Shown: positions 24,921 to 34,882 of the stretch, in pieces | Layout of the letters: every line of letters starts with the position of its first letter | Position numbering within the stretch: position 1 is the first letter of the stretch | Origin: Janthinobacterium sp. SUN073 | GTDB lineage: Bacteria; Pseudomonadota; Gammaproteobacteria; Burkholderiales; Burkholderiaceae_D | Length of the DNA stretch: 64,000 nt | NCBI RefSeq assembly: GCF_030397665.1 | Contig: NZ_JAPUBT010000001.1 | Location: 1,692,781-1,756,780, forward strand | Direction of reading: 5' to 3' | Notes under the pieces: generated by a model | Seen by the model: only the letters and a program-made list of their open reading frames with translations | What the model was told of the DNA's origin: nothing | The model's database searches: none | Position numbers and translations under genes: made by a program

Positions 24921-27900
24921 TACACCGCCGCTTCCGCTATGGATTCCGCCGTGATTTTATTCACGGCTTCCGACAAGGTCCACACGTCCAGCATGGCTTG
25001 CTCCAGTTCCGTCGCCGCCACATACGCCGACAAGCCCAGCGCGCCCGTCACCGCATCGACGGCCTGGCCCGCATTGCCTTGCCCGGCACGCGCCAGCACC
25101 TGCGTCAGCAGACGCTGTTGCGTGCGGCGCAGCGCTTGCTGCGCGTAGTTGCGCAACTGTTCCTGCGACTTGCCTTGCGCGGCCAGCTTCAGGCCACGCT
25201 CCAGCGTATCGATGCCCGCCTGGCTGCGCAGGGCCAGGCCCACTTGCAGGAAGGCCGCCAGGTCCATCGCCGCAGGACGCGGCACGGACAGGGCCGGGAA
25301 CAGGAAGCCGGCGACGACTTCCAGCGCGTCGACCGCATCCCACGCCTGCACGAAGGCAGGCGTCAAGCCCGGCACCAGCGCCGCTTCGGACTTGATGCCG
25401 ACGGCTTGCAGCAGTTCGCGCTTCGATTCCGCACCAAACAAACGCGTCAGTTCGGCCAAGCCGGCGCCACGCAATTGCTCGGCCGGCACGGACAGCACAC
25501 CAGTGATCATCGTTTGCTGCAGCACGCGCGTTTGCGCGTCGACCTTGATCGACACGGCGCGCGGAATCGTCAAGGCATCCGCATCGAGCGCGTCGAAGAC
25601 GGGCGCCAGATTCAGCGCCACCCAGGCCTGGCCCCAGGCCAGGATCACGGCCGATTCGTCCACGCCGTGTTCTACGGACAGGTTGCGGATCATCAGCGGG
25701 CCGCAGCGGTTGATCACTTCATTGGCCAGCACGGTCGCCAGGATGGCATTGGCCAGCGGGTGGTCGAGCGCCGAACGGGTTTCCACCAGCAGCGACGGGA
25801 AGTAAGGCTTGAGCACCGGCTCGGCCCACGTTTCATCCGTCAACGGCAGGGCCGACAGGATGCGCTTGAAGCGGTTCTTCACGTTGGCGATCACCACCGC
25901 CAGTTCCGGCGTGGTCAAGCCACGGTTGTCCAGCTTGCGGCGCGCCAGTTCCGCCACCGATGGCAGTTGCTCCAGCTCGCGCGACAGGGCGCCCTCTTCC
26001 TCCAGGCTGGCGATCAGCGCGGCATAGCCATCTTGCACGGCGCTCTCGCTTTGCGCCTGCAACTCGCGCACCAGCAAATGCGTCTGCTGCGTGTTGTCGC
26101 GCAAGACCAGGCGTTCGACGTCGTCCGTCATCGCATACAGCTCGCGGTTGCGTTCCGCTTCCGTCAGCTTGCCCGCATTGACTTCCACGTCCAGCCAGAT
26201 TTTCACGTTCACTTCATGGTCCGAGCAATCCACGCCGGCCGAATTGTCGATCGCATCGGTGAAGATGCGCCCACCCGTCAGCGCGAACTCGATGCGGCCG
26301 GCCTGCGTCGCACCCAAATTCCCCCCTTCGGCCACGACCTTCACGCGCAGCTCATTGCCGCTGACGCGGATATGGTCATTCGCGCGGTCCTTCACCTGGG
26401 CGTGCGTCTCGGTCGATGCCTTGATATAGGTGCCGATGCCGCCGTTGTAGAACAGGTCCACCGGCGACTTCAGGATGCGGTGCATCAGTTCTTCCGGCGC
26501 CAGCGAGGTTTCCGCGATATCGAGCGCGGCGCGGATCTGCGGCGACAGCTCGATCGTGCGCGCGGAACGCGGATACACGCCGCCGCCTGCCGAGATCAAT
26601 TCCTTGTTGTAGTCATCCCACGAAGAGCGCGGCAAGGCGAACAGGCGCGCGCGTTCTTCGAACGAGACGGCGACGTCCGGTGTCGGGTCGAGGAAGATGT
26701 GGCGGTGGTCGAATGCGGCCACCAGTTTCAACTGGCGCGACAGCAGCACGCCATTGCCGAACACGTCGCCCGACATGTCGCCCACGCCGACCATGGTGAT
26801 CGGGGTGGTGTTCAAGTCGTGGTCCATTTCATAGAAATGGCGCTTCACGGCTTCGAATGCGCCCTTGGCCGTGATGCCCAGTTTCTTGTGGTCGTAGCCG
26901 TTCGAGCCGCCCGAGGCAAACGCGTCACCGAGCCAGAAGCCGCGCTGCACGGCGATGCCGTTGGCGATGTCCGAGAACGTGGCCGTGCCCTTGTCGGCAG
27001 CCACCACCAGGTACGGGTCGGCATCGTCGAAGCAGACGGTGTCGACCGGCGGGACGATATTGCCCAGCGAGCGGTTGTCCGTCACTTCCAGCAGGCTGGA
27101 AATGAACAGGCGGTAGACGGCTTCGCCTTCGGCCGCGATGGTTTCGCGCACGGCGTCCTTCGGCATCATCTTGCAGACGAAACCCCCCTTCGCGCCGGCC
27201 GGCACGATGACGGCGTTTTTGACCATCTGCGCCTTGACGAGGCCCAGCACTTCGGTGCGGTAGTCTTCCATGCGGTCGGACCAGCGCAAGCCGCCACGGG
27301 CGACAGGGCCGCCGCGCAGGTGCACGCCTTCGAAGCGGCGCGAGAAGACGAAAATCTCGCGGTAAGGACGCGGTTCCGGCACCAGCGCCAGGCTGCTGGT
27401 ATCGAACTTGAAGATGATCTTGTCGCCAGCCTGATTGTTCTGGAAGTAGCTGGTGCGCAGGGTGGCGGCCATCAGGTCGGCCAGCGCGCCGAGGATTTCC
27501 TCGGTGTCGGCGTGGTTCACGGATGGCAGGCCGGCCTTGATGGTGGCGATCGCCTCCAGGGCGGCCGTGTGCTGCGCGTCGGACAGCGAGGGATCGAAGC
27601 GCTGCAGGAAGGCGTCGACCAGGGCCTTCACGTGGGCCGGCTGCTTGCGCAGGCTTTCGGCAATGTAGCGCACCGAGAAGCGGCTGCCCGTCTGGCGCCA
27701 GTAGCTGGTGTAGGCGCGCACCAGCTGCACTTCGCGCGTCGACAAACCGCCTTCGATGACCAGGCCATTCAGGCGGCCATCTTCAGCTTCATCGTTGAAC
27801 AGGGAGGCAAACAGTTCCTGCGCCACGGCGACGACCGATGGCTGCGCCAGCTTCGCCGCGCTGGCGGCATCGACCGTCAGGCTGGTGACGAAATAGCGCG

Positions 27901-29647
27901 TGCCGTCCGGCGGCGAAATCGAAAAGGCTTGCTCGCGGTCGATCGCCACGCCCGCGTTATGCAGCGCCGGCAGGATGGCCGACAGCGGCGGCACCTTGTT
28001 GGCCGAATACAGGCGAATCGTGGTAACGGCACCCGTCTCGATGCGCACGGCCACGTGCGATGGATCAGTGTTGCGCAGGATGGTGTCGAGGTCGCGGAAG
28101 GCGACGGCCGGCGCGGTGGCGGCCACGTAATCGAGCGGCAAGGTGGCGCAGAGTTTGCGCAGGCTGGTGCGCAGGGCCACGTCGGGCACGGCGTCGGCCA
28201 CGGCGGCAAAGCCGTTATGCCAGCCATCGAGCACGCCAAGCAGCGGCTGTTCGATATCCGTTTCCAGGTCCAGCGGGTAGCGGGCGGCGTGGGCGATCAG
28301 GTAGACGCGCGCCAGGGGACCATCGGCCACCAGGGTTTGCGTACTCACATGCGTGGCGCCGGAACTGGCTTGCAGGGCTTTTGCCAGGCTCGATGCCACG
28401 CTGGCGCTGTAGCGTTCGCGCGGCAGGTAGACCAGCACGTTCAGGTGGCGCGCATACACGTCGCGGCGCGCAAAGACTTTGGTGCGCGGCTGCTTGTACA
28501 GCGAGACGACGGCGCCGCACACTTGCGCCAGCCAGTCGAGGTCCGCTTCCAGCGCTTCGGTGCGCGGCAGGGATTCGAGGATTTCACGGAATTTCTCGGC
28601 ACGGAAGCCTTGCTGGCGCACGCCGGCCAGGCTCAGTACCTTGGCCACGCGGCCGCGCGCAAATGGCAGCGCCGCCAGCGGGGTGGAGTTGCCGGCACGG
28701 GTAAACAAGCCAACGAAGCAATGCTCGCCCAGGATCGCGCCTTGCGCATCCATGTCGCGCACGCCGATGAAATCGAGCTGCTGGTCGCGGTGCAAAGTAC
28801 CCGCCACGTCGGCCTTGACGATGGACAGCGCCGAGTCGCGCTTGGCCAGGGTGTCGAAGTCACCCGGGATATTCGCCAGGCAGGTGCCGTACACGGGGTG
28901 GGCCGTATCCTGCAGCACGCCGACGCGGCTCGGGATGTCGCGTTCGAGTTCGCGCACGCCCGGCTTGACGCGGTAATAGGCGTAGCCGAACACTTCAAAG
29001 CCGCCGCTGCGGGCCCATTCCAGGAAGGCGGCCACTTCCGCGCCTTCTTCGCCATGCTGCGATGCAGCCACGGCGACGGAGGCCAGGCGCTCGCTCATGG
29101 CGGCGGCGTCGCGGCGTACGATGGCGGCGTCACGCGCGACCAACTCCAGGGCGGCGACCAGCGCAGCCAGGGCTTCCGGCGCCAGCTCTTCGTCAAGCAG
29201 TACCAGCACATACGATTCGAGCGGGTCGCCCGGCTGGCGCACCGCTTCCACACTGCCGTCAGCGGCGCGGCGCACGGGCAACACGGTGTTCATCACGCCA
29301 CGCACGGCCAGGTGCTGGCGGCGCATGGCCATGACGATGGAGTCGACCAGATAAGGCATGTCTTCGTTCAGGATCAGCAAGGCGCTCGCCATGCCGCCAC
29401 GGCCATCGGCATAACGCAGAGTGGCGATCTGGCAGCCGCTGCCGGTGCGCTTGGCCGCTTGCGTAAAACCGTCGACCAGCACGGGCGCCAGGCTGTCGGG
29501 CGCGATATCGGCCAGGTCTTCGGCGTCGAGCGAGTCGAGCCATGCCTGCACCAGTTGTACGACAGGCGCTGCCGCCTTGTTCGCATTGCCAGCCGCGTTA
29601 ATCAGTTCCAGCGTTTGTGTGCGCAAATCTTGTGGCGTGTGATTCAT
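24920..29647 (-). CDS. gdhB: NAD-specific glutamate dehydrogenase, large (about 175 kDa) type
   Basis: 1575 residues, close to the roughly 1,600 of Pseudomonas GdhB-type enzymes. It converts glutamate to 2-oxoglutarate and ammonium with NAD+. A long N-terminal regulatory region with ACT-like segments (to about residue 700) precedes the catalytic core. The core holds RGGPVARGGLRWSDR (about 782-796), the Lys-bearing VIVPAGAKGGFV (about 820), GVGDMSGDVFGNGVLLSR (about 970) and KVVAEGGNLGATQ of the nucleotide domain. The C-terminal 450 residues are helical. GGAG seven bases before the ATG supports the start. It is inserted between astB and astE, and its stop overlaps the astE start. In P. aeruginosa gdhB is arginine-inducible through ArgR. 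Confidence 0.93.
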   Translation of the reverse strand: MNHTPQDLRTQTLELINAAGNANKAAAPVVQLVQAWLDSLDAEDLADIAPDSLAPVLVDGFTQAAKRTGSGCQIATLRYADGRGGMASALLILNEDMPYLVDSIVMAMRRQHLAVRGVMNTVLPVRRAADGSVEAVRQPGDPLESYVLVLLDEELAPEALAALVAALELVARDAAIVRRDAAAMSERLASVAVAASQHGEEGAEVAAFLEWARSGGFEVFGYAYYRVKPGVRELERDIPSRVGVLQDTAHPVYGTCLANIPGDFDTLAKRDSALSIVKADVAGTLHRDQQLDFIGVRDMDAQGAILGEHCFVGLFTRAGNSTPLAALPFARGRVAKVLSLAGVRQQGFRAEKFREILESLPRTEALEADLDWLAQVCGAVVSLYKQPRTKVFARRDVYARHLNVLVYLPRERYSASVASSLAKALQASSGATHVSTQTLVADGPLARVYLIAHAARYPLDLETDIEQPLLGVLDGWHNGFAAVADAVPDVALRTSLRKLCATLPLDYVAATAPAVAFRDLDTILRNTDPSHVAVRIETGAVTTIRLYSANKVPPLSAILPALHNAGVAIDREQAFSISPPDGTRYFVTSLTVDAASAAKLAQPSVVAVAQELFASLFNDEAEDGRLNGLVIEGGLSTREVQLVRAYTSYWRQTGSRFSVRYIAESLRKQPAHVKALVDAFLQRFDPSLSDAQHTAALEAIATIKAGLPSVNHADTEEILGALADLMAATLRTSYFQNNQAGDKIIFKFDTSSLALVPEPRPYREIFVFSRRFEGVHLRGGPVARGGLRWSDRMEDYRTEVLGLVKAQMVKNAVIVPAGAKGGFVCKMMPKDAVRETIAAEGEAVYRLFISSLLEVTDNRSLGNIVPPVDTVCFDDADPYLVVAADKGTATFSDIANGIAVQRGFWLGDAFASGGSNGYDHKKLGITAKGAFEAVKRHFYEMDHDLNTTPITMVGVGDMSGDVFGNGVLLSRQLKLVAAFDHRHIFLDPTPDVAVSFEERARLFALPRSSWDDYNKELISAGGGVYPRSARTIELSPQIRAALDIAETSLAPEELMHRILKSPVDLFYNGGIGTYIKASTETHAQVKDRANDHIRVSGNELRVKVVAEGGNLGATQAGRIEFALTGGRIFTDAIDNSAGVDCSDHEVNVKIWLDVEVNAGKLTEAERNRELYAMTDDVERLVLRDNTQQTHLLVRELQAQSESAVQDGYAALIASLEEEGALSRELEQLPSVAELARRKLDNRGLTTPELAVVIANVKNRFKRILSALPLTDETWAEPVLKPYFPSLLVETRSALDHPLANAILATVLANEVINRCGPLMIRNLSVEHGVDESAVILAWGQAWVALNLAPVFDALDADALTIPRAVSIKVDAQTRVLQQTMITGVLSVPAEQLRGAGLAELTRLFGAESKRELLQAVGIKSEAALVPGLTPAFVQAWDAVDALEVVAGFLFPALSVPRPAAMDLAAFLQVGLALRSQAGIDTLERGLKLAAQGKSQEQLRNYAQQALRRTQQRLLTQVLARAGQGNAGQAVDAVTGALGLSAYVAATELEQAMLDVWTLSEAVNKITAESIAEAAV

Positions 29648-29960
29648 CTTGCATCTCCATTACGGTAATGTGAATGTCCAACGCTGTCGTTCGGGCTTGT
29701 GGCTGGGCGGCAGCGGTGTCAAGAGACGGGGGTCGCCCGTCCAATTCTGTCTGTGCTACGGAAAAAGTAATCCCCAATAAATTATTGTGATTTCTGACTT
29801 CCATAACCGGCGCTCTGCGGCGTTGCCCACTGCTAGCAGTGCTCGCACTGCGTCGCAGCGGGCGCCTTGCATAGCATCCGGTTCTGTTTGTCATAACTTC
29901 ACAATAATTTCCCGTGGATTACTTAGCTGTCTCGGATTTTTTCTGTGTTTTTTCTATCGC
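29648..29960. other. 313-base gap between astB and gdhB
   Basis: The gap carries a 156-base inverted-repeat element (listed separately). Between it and gdhB a minus-strand TTGACA (plus 29717-29722) could be a -35, but no good -10 follows at 16-18 bases. No ArgR-like half-site was seen. Whether gdhB has its own promoter or depends on read-through from astB cannot be settled from sequence. Confidence 0.45.
29767..29922. repeat. Inverted-repeat (MITE-like) element between astB and gdhB
   Basis: The left arm (29767-29810) and the reverse complement of the right arm (29878-29922) share GTAATCC at the outer end, the 12-mer AAATTATTGTGA in the middle and ACCGG at the inner end, with divergent bases between. 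The 67-base core is GC-rich and begins CGCTCTGCGGCGTTGCCC, resembling the GGCGTTG core start of the element at 10015-10115. There is no coding capacity. RNA from it would fold into a long hairpin inside the operon. Confidence 0.65.
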
Positions 29961-31301
29961 CTACAAGTCGTACAATCCAGGTAAGTTGAGGATGATCGTC
30001 AATTCTTCAAGCGCCGCATGCACTTCCAGCGCCAGCTGCGGGTCGGCCAGGTCGGCCGGCTCCAGGTGGTCGCGGTAGTGTTTTTCCACCCACTGCACCA
30101 GCCGATGGTACAGCGTTTCCGTCATGATCACGCCCTGGTGCATGGCGCGCGCTTCGGTTTCCGTCAGGGCCACGCGCAAACGCAGGCAGGCGGGCCCGCC
30201 GCCGTTGCGCATGCTCTGGCGCAGGTCGAAATGAATCAGTTCATCGATGGGTCCACCGCTGGCCACCAGGCCTTCCAGGTAGCGCGACACGGCGCGGTTT
30301 TCCTGGCACTCCTGCGGTATCACCAGCGCCATCTTGCCCCCCTCTTTCGTCAGCAACTGGCTGTTGAACAGATAGCTGGTCACCGCATCCTGGATCGGCA
30401 CCTGGCCCGTGTCCACGCGCAGTGCCTGCAAGTCGGCACCCGTGGCGGCGACGGCGCGGCGCAGCTGCGACAAGCTTTCCCCTTCATCGGCAAACGCCTG
30501 CTCGTGATAGAACAGCACATTGCCATTGCCGACGGCGATGACGTCGTTATGGAATACACCCTGGTCGATCACGTCCGGATTCTGCTGCACGTACACGCTG
30601 CGTTTTGCATCGAGGCCATGCAGGCGCGCCACGGCTTGCGACGCTTCCAGGGTCTGGCGCGCCGGATAGCGCTTCGGCGACGGCGCGGAAGGATCGAACT
30701 CCACCCGGCCATACACGAACAACTCCACCGATGGCGCGCCGTGGTTCGCACCCAAACGCGTGTGGTTGGCCGCGCCCTCATCGCCAAAGGCGGGCGTCGA
30801 TGGCAGTGCGTCATGCACGGCGAAGTGCTTATCGTCGCCGAAGATGGCGCGCAGGCTGCGCGCCGACTGCGCGTGCTCGAAGGCGCGGTGCAGCTTGTTA
30901 TTCAGGTTGGCGGCCGTGAAATGCACGCGGCCATCCTGCGTGTCGGCCGACGGGCTGACCGTGGCGGCGTTCGCCGTCCACATGGGCGAGGCGGAATACG
31001 CGCAGGCCAGAATCACAGGGGATTCCTTGCAGGCGCGCGCCAGCACCTCGGCGTCCGTGCCCGTGAAGCCGATAGCGCGCAGCAGGCGAAAATTGGGGCG
31101 GTCCTGTGGCGGCAGCAAGGCTTGCGCAAAGCCGCGCGCGGCCAGCGCGCGCATCTTGGCCAGGCCCTGCAAGGCAGCCTGCTTCGGATTCGAAGCGCTT
31201 TTCACATTGCTGAACGAGGCCACGTTGCCGAACGACAGGCCGGCATAGTTATGCGATGGCCCGACCAGGCCGTCAAAATTGTATTCGCGCGTGCTGTGCA
31301 T
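29961..31301 (-). CDS. astB: N-succinylarginine dihydrolase
   Basis: 446 residues, the family length. It hydrolyses N2-succinylarginine to succinylornithine, CO2 and two ammonia, the second AST step. The N terminus [20 protein letters not shown] and the C-terminal [11 protein letters not shown] with the nucleophilic Cys (about residue 368) are diagnostic of this amidinotransferase-fold enzyme. Catalytic Glu and His regions are covered by [13 protein letters not shown] and [10 protein letters not shown]. The start is fixed by AAGGAGTACCC directly before the ATG. It follows astD after nine bases and is separated from gdhB by a gap with an inverted-repeat element. Confidence 0.95.
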   Translation of the reverse strand: MHSTREYNFDGLVGPSHNYAGLSFGNVASFSNVKSASNPKQAALQGLAKMRALAARGFAQALLPPQDRPNFRLLRAIGFTGTDAEVLARACKESPVILACAYSASPMWTANAATVSPSADTQDGRVHFTAANLNNKLHRAFEHAQSARSLRAIFGDDKHFAVHDALPSTPAFGDEGAANHTRLGANHGAPSVELFVYGRVEFDPSAPSPKRYPARQTLEASQAVARLHGLDAKRSVYVQQNPDVIDQGVFHNDVIAVGNGNVLFYHEQAFADEGESLSQLRRAVAATGADLQALRVDTGQVPIQDAVTSYLFNSQLLTKEGGKMALVIPQECQENRAVSRYLEGLVASGGPIDELIHFDLRQSMRNGGGPACLRLRVALTETEARAMHQGVIMTETLYHRLVQWVEKHYRDHLEPADLADPQLALEVHAALEELTIILNLPGLYDL

Positions 31302-31310
31302 GGGTACTCC

Positions 31311-32792
31311 TTAAAAATTCAGGCCGGGCGACAGCTTGGCCGGCATTTCCAGCGCGCTGTTTTCGATCGAGGCGACCGGGTAGGCGCAGTAATCGGCCGC
31401 GTAATAGGCGCTCGGACGGTGGTTGCCCGACTTGCCGATGCCGCCGAACGGCGCCGTGCTGGCCGCGCCCGTGGTCGGGCGGTTCCAGTTGATGATGCCG
31501 GCGCGCGCGCGCGTCTGGAACGTTTGCCACAGCGCCGCATCGTCGGACAGGAGCGCGGCGGCCAGGCCGAATTCGGTGGCGTTGGCAACCTTCAGGGCCG
31601 CGTTGAAATCGGCCACGCGTATCACTTGCAGCAGTGGGCCGAACCACTCTTCGTCGGGAATGCCGGTGGCATCGGTAACGTCGACGATGCCGGCCGTGAC
31701 AAAACCCGCCTGCGGATTCAACTGGCGCATCTGCAGCAGGGTGGTGCCGCCCTTGGCGACCATGTCCGCCTGCGCCTGCACCAGGCGCGCGGCCACGGCG
31801 CTCGATACGACAGGCCCCATGAAGGGCTGCGGCTGCGCGTCGGACGCGCCGATGCCCAGTTTCGCCGCCACTTCCACCAGGCGCGCCACGAAGGCAGAAC
31901 CCGCAGCGTTATCCTGCACTACCAGACGGCGCGCGCAGGTGCAGCGCTGGCCGGCCGACACAAACGCGGAGAAGATCGCGTGGTGCACTGCGGCGTCGAC
32001 ATCCTTCACATCCCACACCACTAAAGCGTTATTGCCGCCCATTTCCAGCGCCAGCATCTTGCCCGGCTGGCCGCCGAACTGGCGGTGCAGGCTGATGCCC
32101 GTCTGGCAGGAACCCGTAAACAGCACGCCGTCGAGGTGCGCATTGGCACCCAGGGCCACGCCCGTGTCGCGCCCGCCGTTGACGAGGTTGACGACGCCAT
32201 TGGGCAAGCCGGCCTGCTGCCACAGCTGCACGGTTTTGATGGCACTGCGTGGCGCATATTCGCTGGGCTTGAAGACGATGGTGTTGCCGGCGATCAGGGC
32301 CGGCACGATGTGGCCATTCGGCAGGTGGCCAGGGAAGTTATACGGGCCGAAGACGCCGAACACGCCATGCGGGCGGTGGCGCAGCACGGCGTCGCCATCG
32401 GCGATCTTGCTTTGCGTGATGCCCGTGCGCGCGTGATAGGACTGCACCGAGATGTCGATCTTGTTGGCCATGGTGGCCACTTCCGTGCGCGACTCCCACA
32501 AGGGCTTGCCCACTTCTTCCGAGATCAGCAGCGCCAGCGCTTCGGCATGCTCCTTCAGCAGTTCGCGAAAGCGCACGCAGATGGCGATGCGTTCTTCAGC
32601 GGGCGTATCGGCCCACGCTTCAAAGGCGGCGCGGGCGGCCTGGCAAGCCTCTTCGACTTCGTTTTCCGTCGCTTCCAGGCTGGCCCAGGTCTGCTTGCCG
32701 TTCGACGGATCGATGGTGAGCAGTTCGCGGCCCGTGCCTGGCAGCCAGGCGCCGTTGATGAAGTTCGATTGCGTGGTATTCACATTAGACAT
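31311..32792 (-). CDS. astD: Succinylglutamate semialdehyde dehydrogenase
   Basis: 493 residues from the ATG at 32792; the open frame extends further upstream into aruG but without homology. It oxidises succinylglutamate semialdehyde with NAD+ (fourth AST step). Aldehyde dehydrogenase motifs are present: FGPYNFPGHLPNGHI near residue 155, the general-base Glu in LEMGGNNA (about 249) and the catalytic Cys in SAGQRCTCARR (about 283). The start overlaps the end of aruG by eight bases, indicating coupling. Length and the MSNVNTTQSNFINGAW opening match AstD. Confidence 0.94.
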   Translation of the reverse strand: MSNVNTTQSNFINGAWLPGTGRELLTIDPSNGKQTWASLEATENEVEEACQAARAAFEAWADTPAEERIAICVRFRELLKEHAEALALLISEEVGKPLWESRTEVATMANKIDISVQSYHARTGITQSKIADGDAVLRHRPHGVFGVFGPYNFPGHLPNGHIVPALIAGNTIVFKPSEYAPRSAIKTVQLWQQAGLPNGVVNLVNGGRDTGVALGANAHLDGVLFTGSCQTGISLHRQFGGQPGKMLALEMGGNNALVVWDVKDVDAAVHHAIFSAFVSAGQRCTCARRLVVQDNAAGSAFVARLVEVAAKLGIGASDAQPQPFMGPVVSSAVAARLVQAQADMVAKGGTTLLQMRQLNPQAGFVTAGIVDVTDATGIPDEEWFGPLLQVIRVADFNAALKVANATEFGLAAALLSDDAALWQTFQTRARAGIINWNRPTTGAASTAPFGGIGKSGNHRPSAYYAADYCAYPVASIENSALEMPAKLSPGLNF

Positions 32793-33837
32793 GGGGATGC
32801 TTCCTCGGGTTGAGTGACAAGGTGCGCACGGTGTCGCCGTTGTGGCAACGCAGCAGGTGCAATTCATCGTCATCGAGCGCGATCTTGCCGCTGTGCGGAT
32901 TGGCGCTGGTGACGATCATGCGGAAATCTTTCAAGTCGGTGTTCGACACCAGATAGGGCTCGGCTTGCGCCGCATCGCCGCAGGCATCGGGGACAACCTC
33001 GGCGTCCAGCACGGCCGGCATGCTGTCGCGCATGGCGCGCAACTCGGAGACGCGCGCCTGCAGCACGGGACCGGCGTCGAAAATGTCGACATAGCCTTCG
33101 AAGTGCAAGCCTTCCTGTTCCAGCAGGCGGCGCGCGGGCGCCGTGCTCAGATGCACCTTGCCGATCACTTCCTGCGCTTCGTCGGGCAGGTAGGCCACGT
33201 ACATGGGCTGGCGCGGCATCAGTTCGGCGATGAACGATTTTTTGCCCAGGCTCGTCAGGTCGTCGACGTGGTGGAAATCCATCTTGAAGAAGTGGCGGCC
33301 CAGGCCTTCATAAAACGGCGAGCTGCCGTCCGGCGCCTGGTAGCCGCGCATTTCGGCGATCAGTTTTTCGGTGAACAGGTGCGGGAACTGGGCGATGAAC
33401 AGGAAGCGGCTTTTCGACAGCAGCTTGCCGTTGTTGCCGCTGCGGTAATCGGGGTGCAAAAACAGCGAACACAGTTCCGTGCTGCCCGTCAGGTCGTTCG
33501 ACAGGTACAGGGTTTCCATGCGCGTAAACACGTCGAGCTCGCGGCTGGAATGGACCAGGGTGCCGATGCGGTAGTTATAGAACGGTTCTTCCAGGCCCAC
33601 GGCGCCCTTGATGGCGCACACGCCGGCCAGGCGGCCCGTATCCGTATCCTCCATGACGAACATGTAGTCGCGCTTTTCAGGCGCGATGGTTTCGGCGAAC
33701 GAGGCGCAGGCAATGGCCAGGCGGTCGCCCAGCATTTTCATGTCCGGCTTGAGGGTGGTCATGCCGGTGCCGACCTGGCTGGCCAAGCCGTACAGGGCGT
33801 CCAGGTCAGAAGCGTTGATGGCGCGTACTACTAGCAT
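32785..33837 (-). CDS. aruG: Arginine N-succinyltransferase, beta subunit (AruG/AstA)
   Basis: 350 residues from the ATG at 33837 (MLVVRAINASDLDALYGLA). It belongs to the AstA family of GNAT-fold acyltransferases, which succinylate the alpha-amino group of arginine with succinyl-CoA, the first AST step. Conserved blocks include TTLKPD near the N terminus, ELCSLFLHPDYRSGNNGKLLS (split around 118-138) and FFKMDFHHVDDL. A paralogous gene lies 13 bases upstream; in Pseudomonas two such genes (aruF, aruG) encode the subunits of one enzyme, and the same is inferred here. This copy is the closer to single-subunit enterobacterial AstA by its HPDYR block. Its end overlaps the astD start. Confidence 0.92.
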   Translation of the reverse strand: MLVVRAINASDLDALYGLASQVGTGMTTLKPDMKMLGDRLAIACASFAETIAPEKRDYMFVMEDTDTGRLAGVCAIKGAVGLEEPFYNYRIGTLVHSSRELDVFTRMETLYLSNDLTGSTELCSLFLHPDYRSGNNGKLLSKSRFLFIAQFPHLFTEKLIAEMRGYQAPDGSSPFYEGLGRHFFKMDFHHVDDLTSLGKKSFIAELMPRQPMYVAYLPDEAQEVIGKVHLSTAPARRLLEQEGLHFEGYVDIFDAGPVLQARVSELRAMRDSMPAVLDAEVVPDACGDAAQAEPYLVSNTDLKDFRMIVTSANPHSGKIALDDDELHLLRCHNGDTVRTLSLNPRKHPHV

Positions 33838-33850
33838 AATGTTCTCTCGG

Positions 33851-34882
33851 TTAGATGCGCACGCAAATGACGCTGTCGCCTTCGGCCACGGCCAGCGCTT
33901 CGAGCAGCTCGGGCGGCAAGCCGACGGTGTCCTGCGCTTCGAGCGCATCGCAGGTAAAGGTGACGGCGCGGAAGTTGCGCTCCGCGCCCGAAGCGACCGC
34001 GTAATGCACTTTCAGGCCCGTGCGGCTGGGCGTGACGCCGGCGACGACGCGGCGCGTGAGCGAGCCCGTAAACGAGCGCAGCGCATGCTTGTGCGCCTGC
34101 AGGATCGGGCCGCCATCGAAGATGTCGATGTAGTCGTCGGCTTCGAAGCCTTCTTCCGTCAGCAAATTGAACGCCAGTTCGCCGCTCGGGTGGATCTGGC
34201 CCATGGCCGCCTGCGCGTCGCCTGGCAACAGCGGCACGTACACGGGGTAGTGCGGCATCAGTTCGACGATCAGGGTGCGGTTGCGCGCGCCGCCGATGAC
34301 TTTTTCGGCATCGAGGAAATCCATCTGGAAGAACTTGCGGCCCAGCGCATCCCAGAACGGCGACTGGCCGTTGGCGTCCGTGATGCCGGCCAGCGGCACG
34401 AAGAAGCGGTCGCCGAAACGGTGCGGCGCCAGCACGGCGAACAGCAGCCGCGCGCGCGACAGCAGGGCCGCCTCCAGGCCCGCCTGCTCCATATTGCGCA
34501 CATAGAAGCCGGACAGCTGCGAATACGCCGTCAGCTCGGAGCACAGGGTCAGCGCATGCACGCTGTGGCTGATGTTCAGGTCACGCGAGACTTGCTGGAT
34601 GACGTCGTTGCGAAAGGAAAAATAGGTGCCGTTCGAGCCGGCCGAGGCGAAGATGGCGGCAGTGCCGGCGATGCTCTTGTCGAGCAGGGATTCAAGCACG
34701 AAGAGGTATGACTCTTCGCTGGGGATGTCGACATGGGCGGCAAACGAGGCGATGGAGCGCTCGACGGAGGCGGCGATTTTTTCGCGCGTCTTCGGCAGGG
34801 TATGGACACCCGGCATGGTTACCGCGGCCAGCGCTTCGAGGGCTGCGATATCCGCAATTTCTACCGGACGGACAACATACAT
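33851..34882 (-). CDS. aruF: Arginine N-succinyltransferase, alpha subunit (AruF/AstA paralogue)
   Basis: 343 residues, paralogous to the next gene. The opening MYVVRPVEIADIAALEALA parallels MLVVRAINASDLDALYGLA of the neighbour, and FFQMDFLDAEKVIGG parallels FFKMDFHHVDDL. The central ALTLCSELTAYSQLSGFYVRN replaces the HPDYR block, so the acetyl-CoA-fold loop differs and this subunit may be the less active or regulatory one (inference). AAGGAGTACCC precedes the ATG, identical to the context at astB. It follows astC with a gap of about 107 bases that holds a strong hairpin. Confidence 0.92.
   Translation of the reverse strand: MYVVRPVEIADIAALEALAAVTMPGVHTLPKTREKIAASVERSIASFAAHVDIPSEESYLFVLESLLDKSIAGTAAIFASAGSNGTYFSFRNDVIQQVSRDLNISHSVHALTLCSELTAYSQLSGFYVRNMEQAGLEAALLSRARLLFAVLAPHRFGDRFFVPLAGITDANGQSPFWDALGRKFFQMDFLDAEKVIGGARNRTLIVELMPHYPVYVPLLPGDAQAAMGQIHPSGELAFNLLTEEGFEADDYIDIFDGGPILQAHKHALRSFTGSLTRRVVAGVTPSRTGLKVHYAVASGAERNFRAVTFTCDALEAQDTVGLPPELLEALAVAEGDSVICVRI

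Noticed and set aside
24998-29668. Open plus-strand frame of about 1,550 codons opposite gdhB
   Set aside because: It is the antisense shadow of a well-supported gene in high-GC DNA; the composition (rich in His, Gln, Arg, Gly) and lack of any domain are typical of such shadows. The same applies to long frames opposite astB/astD (30018-32024), the S46 peptidase (3163-4788), recG (47735-49483) and the permeases (12161-15389).
29648-29766. Search for ArgR-like half-sites before gdhB
   Set aside because: No TGTCGC-N8-AA pattern was found on either strand in the gap, so separate ArgR control of gdhB is not supported by sequence.
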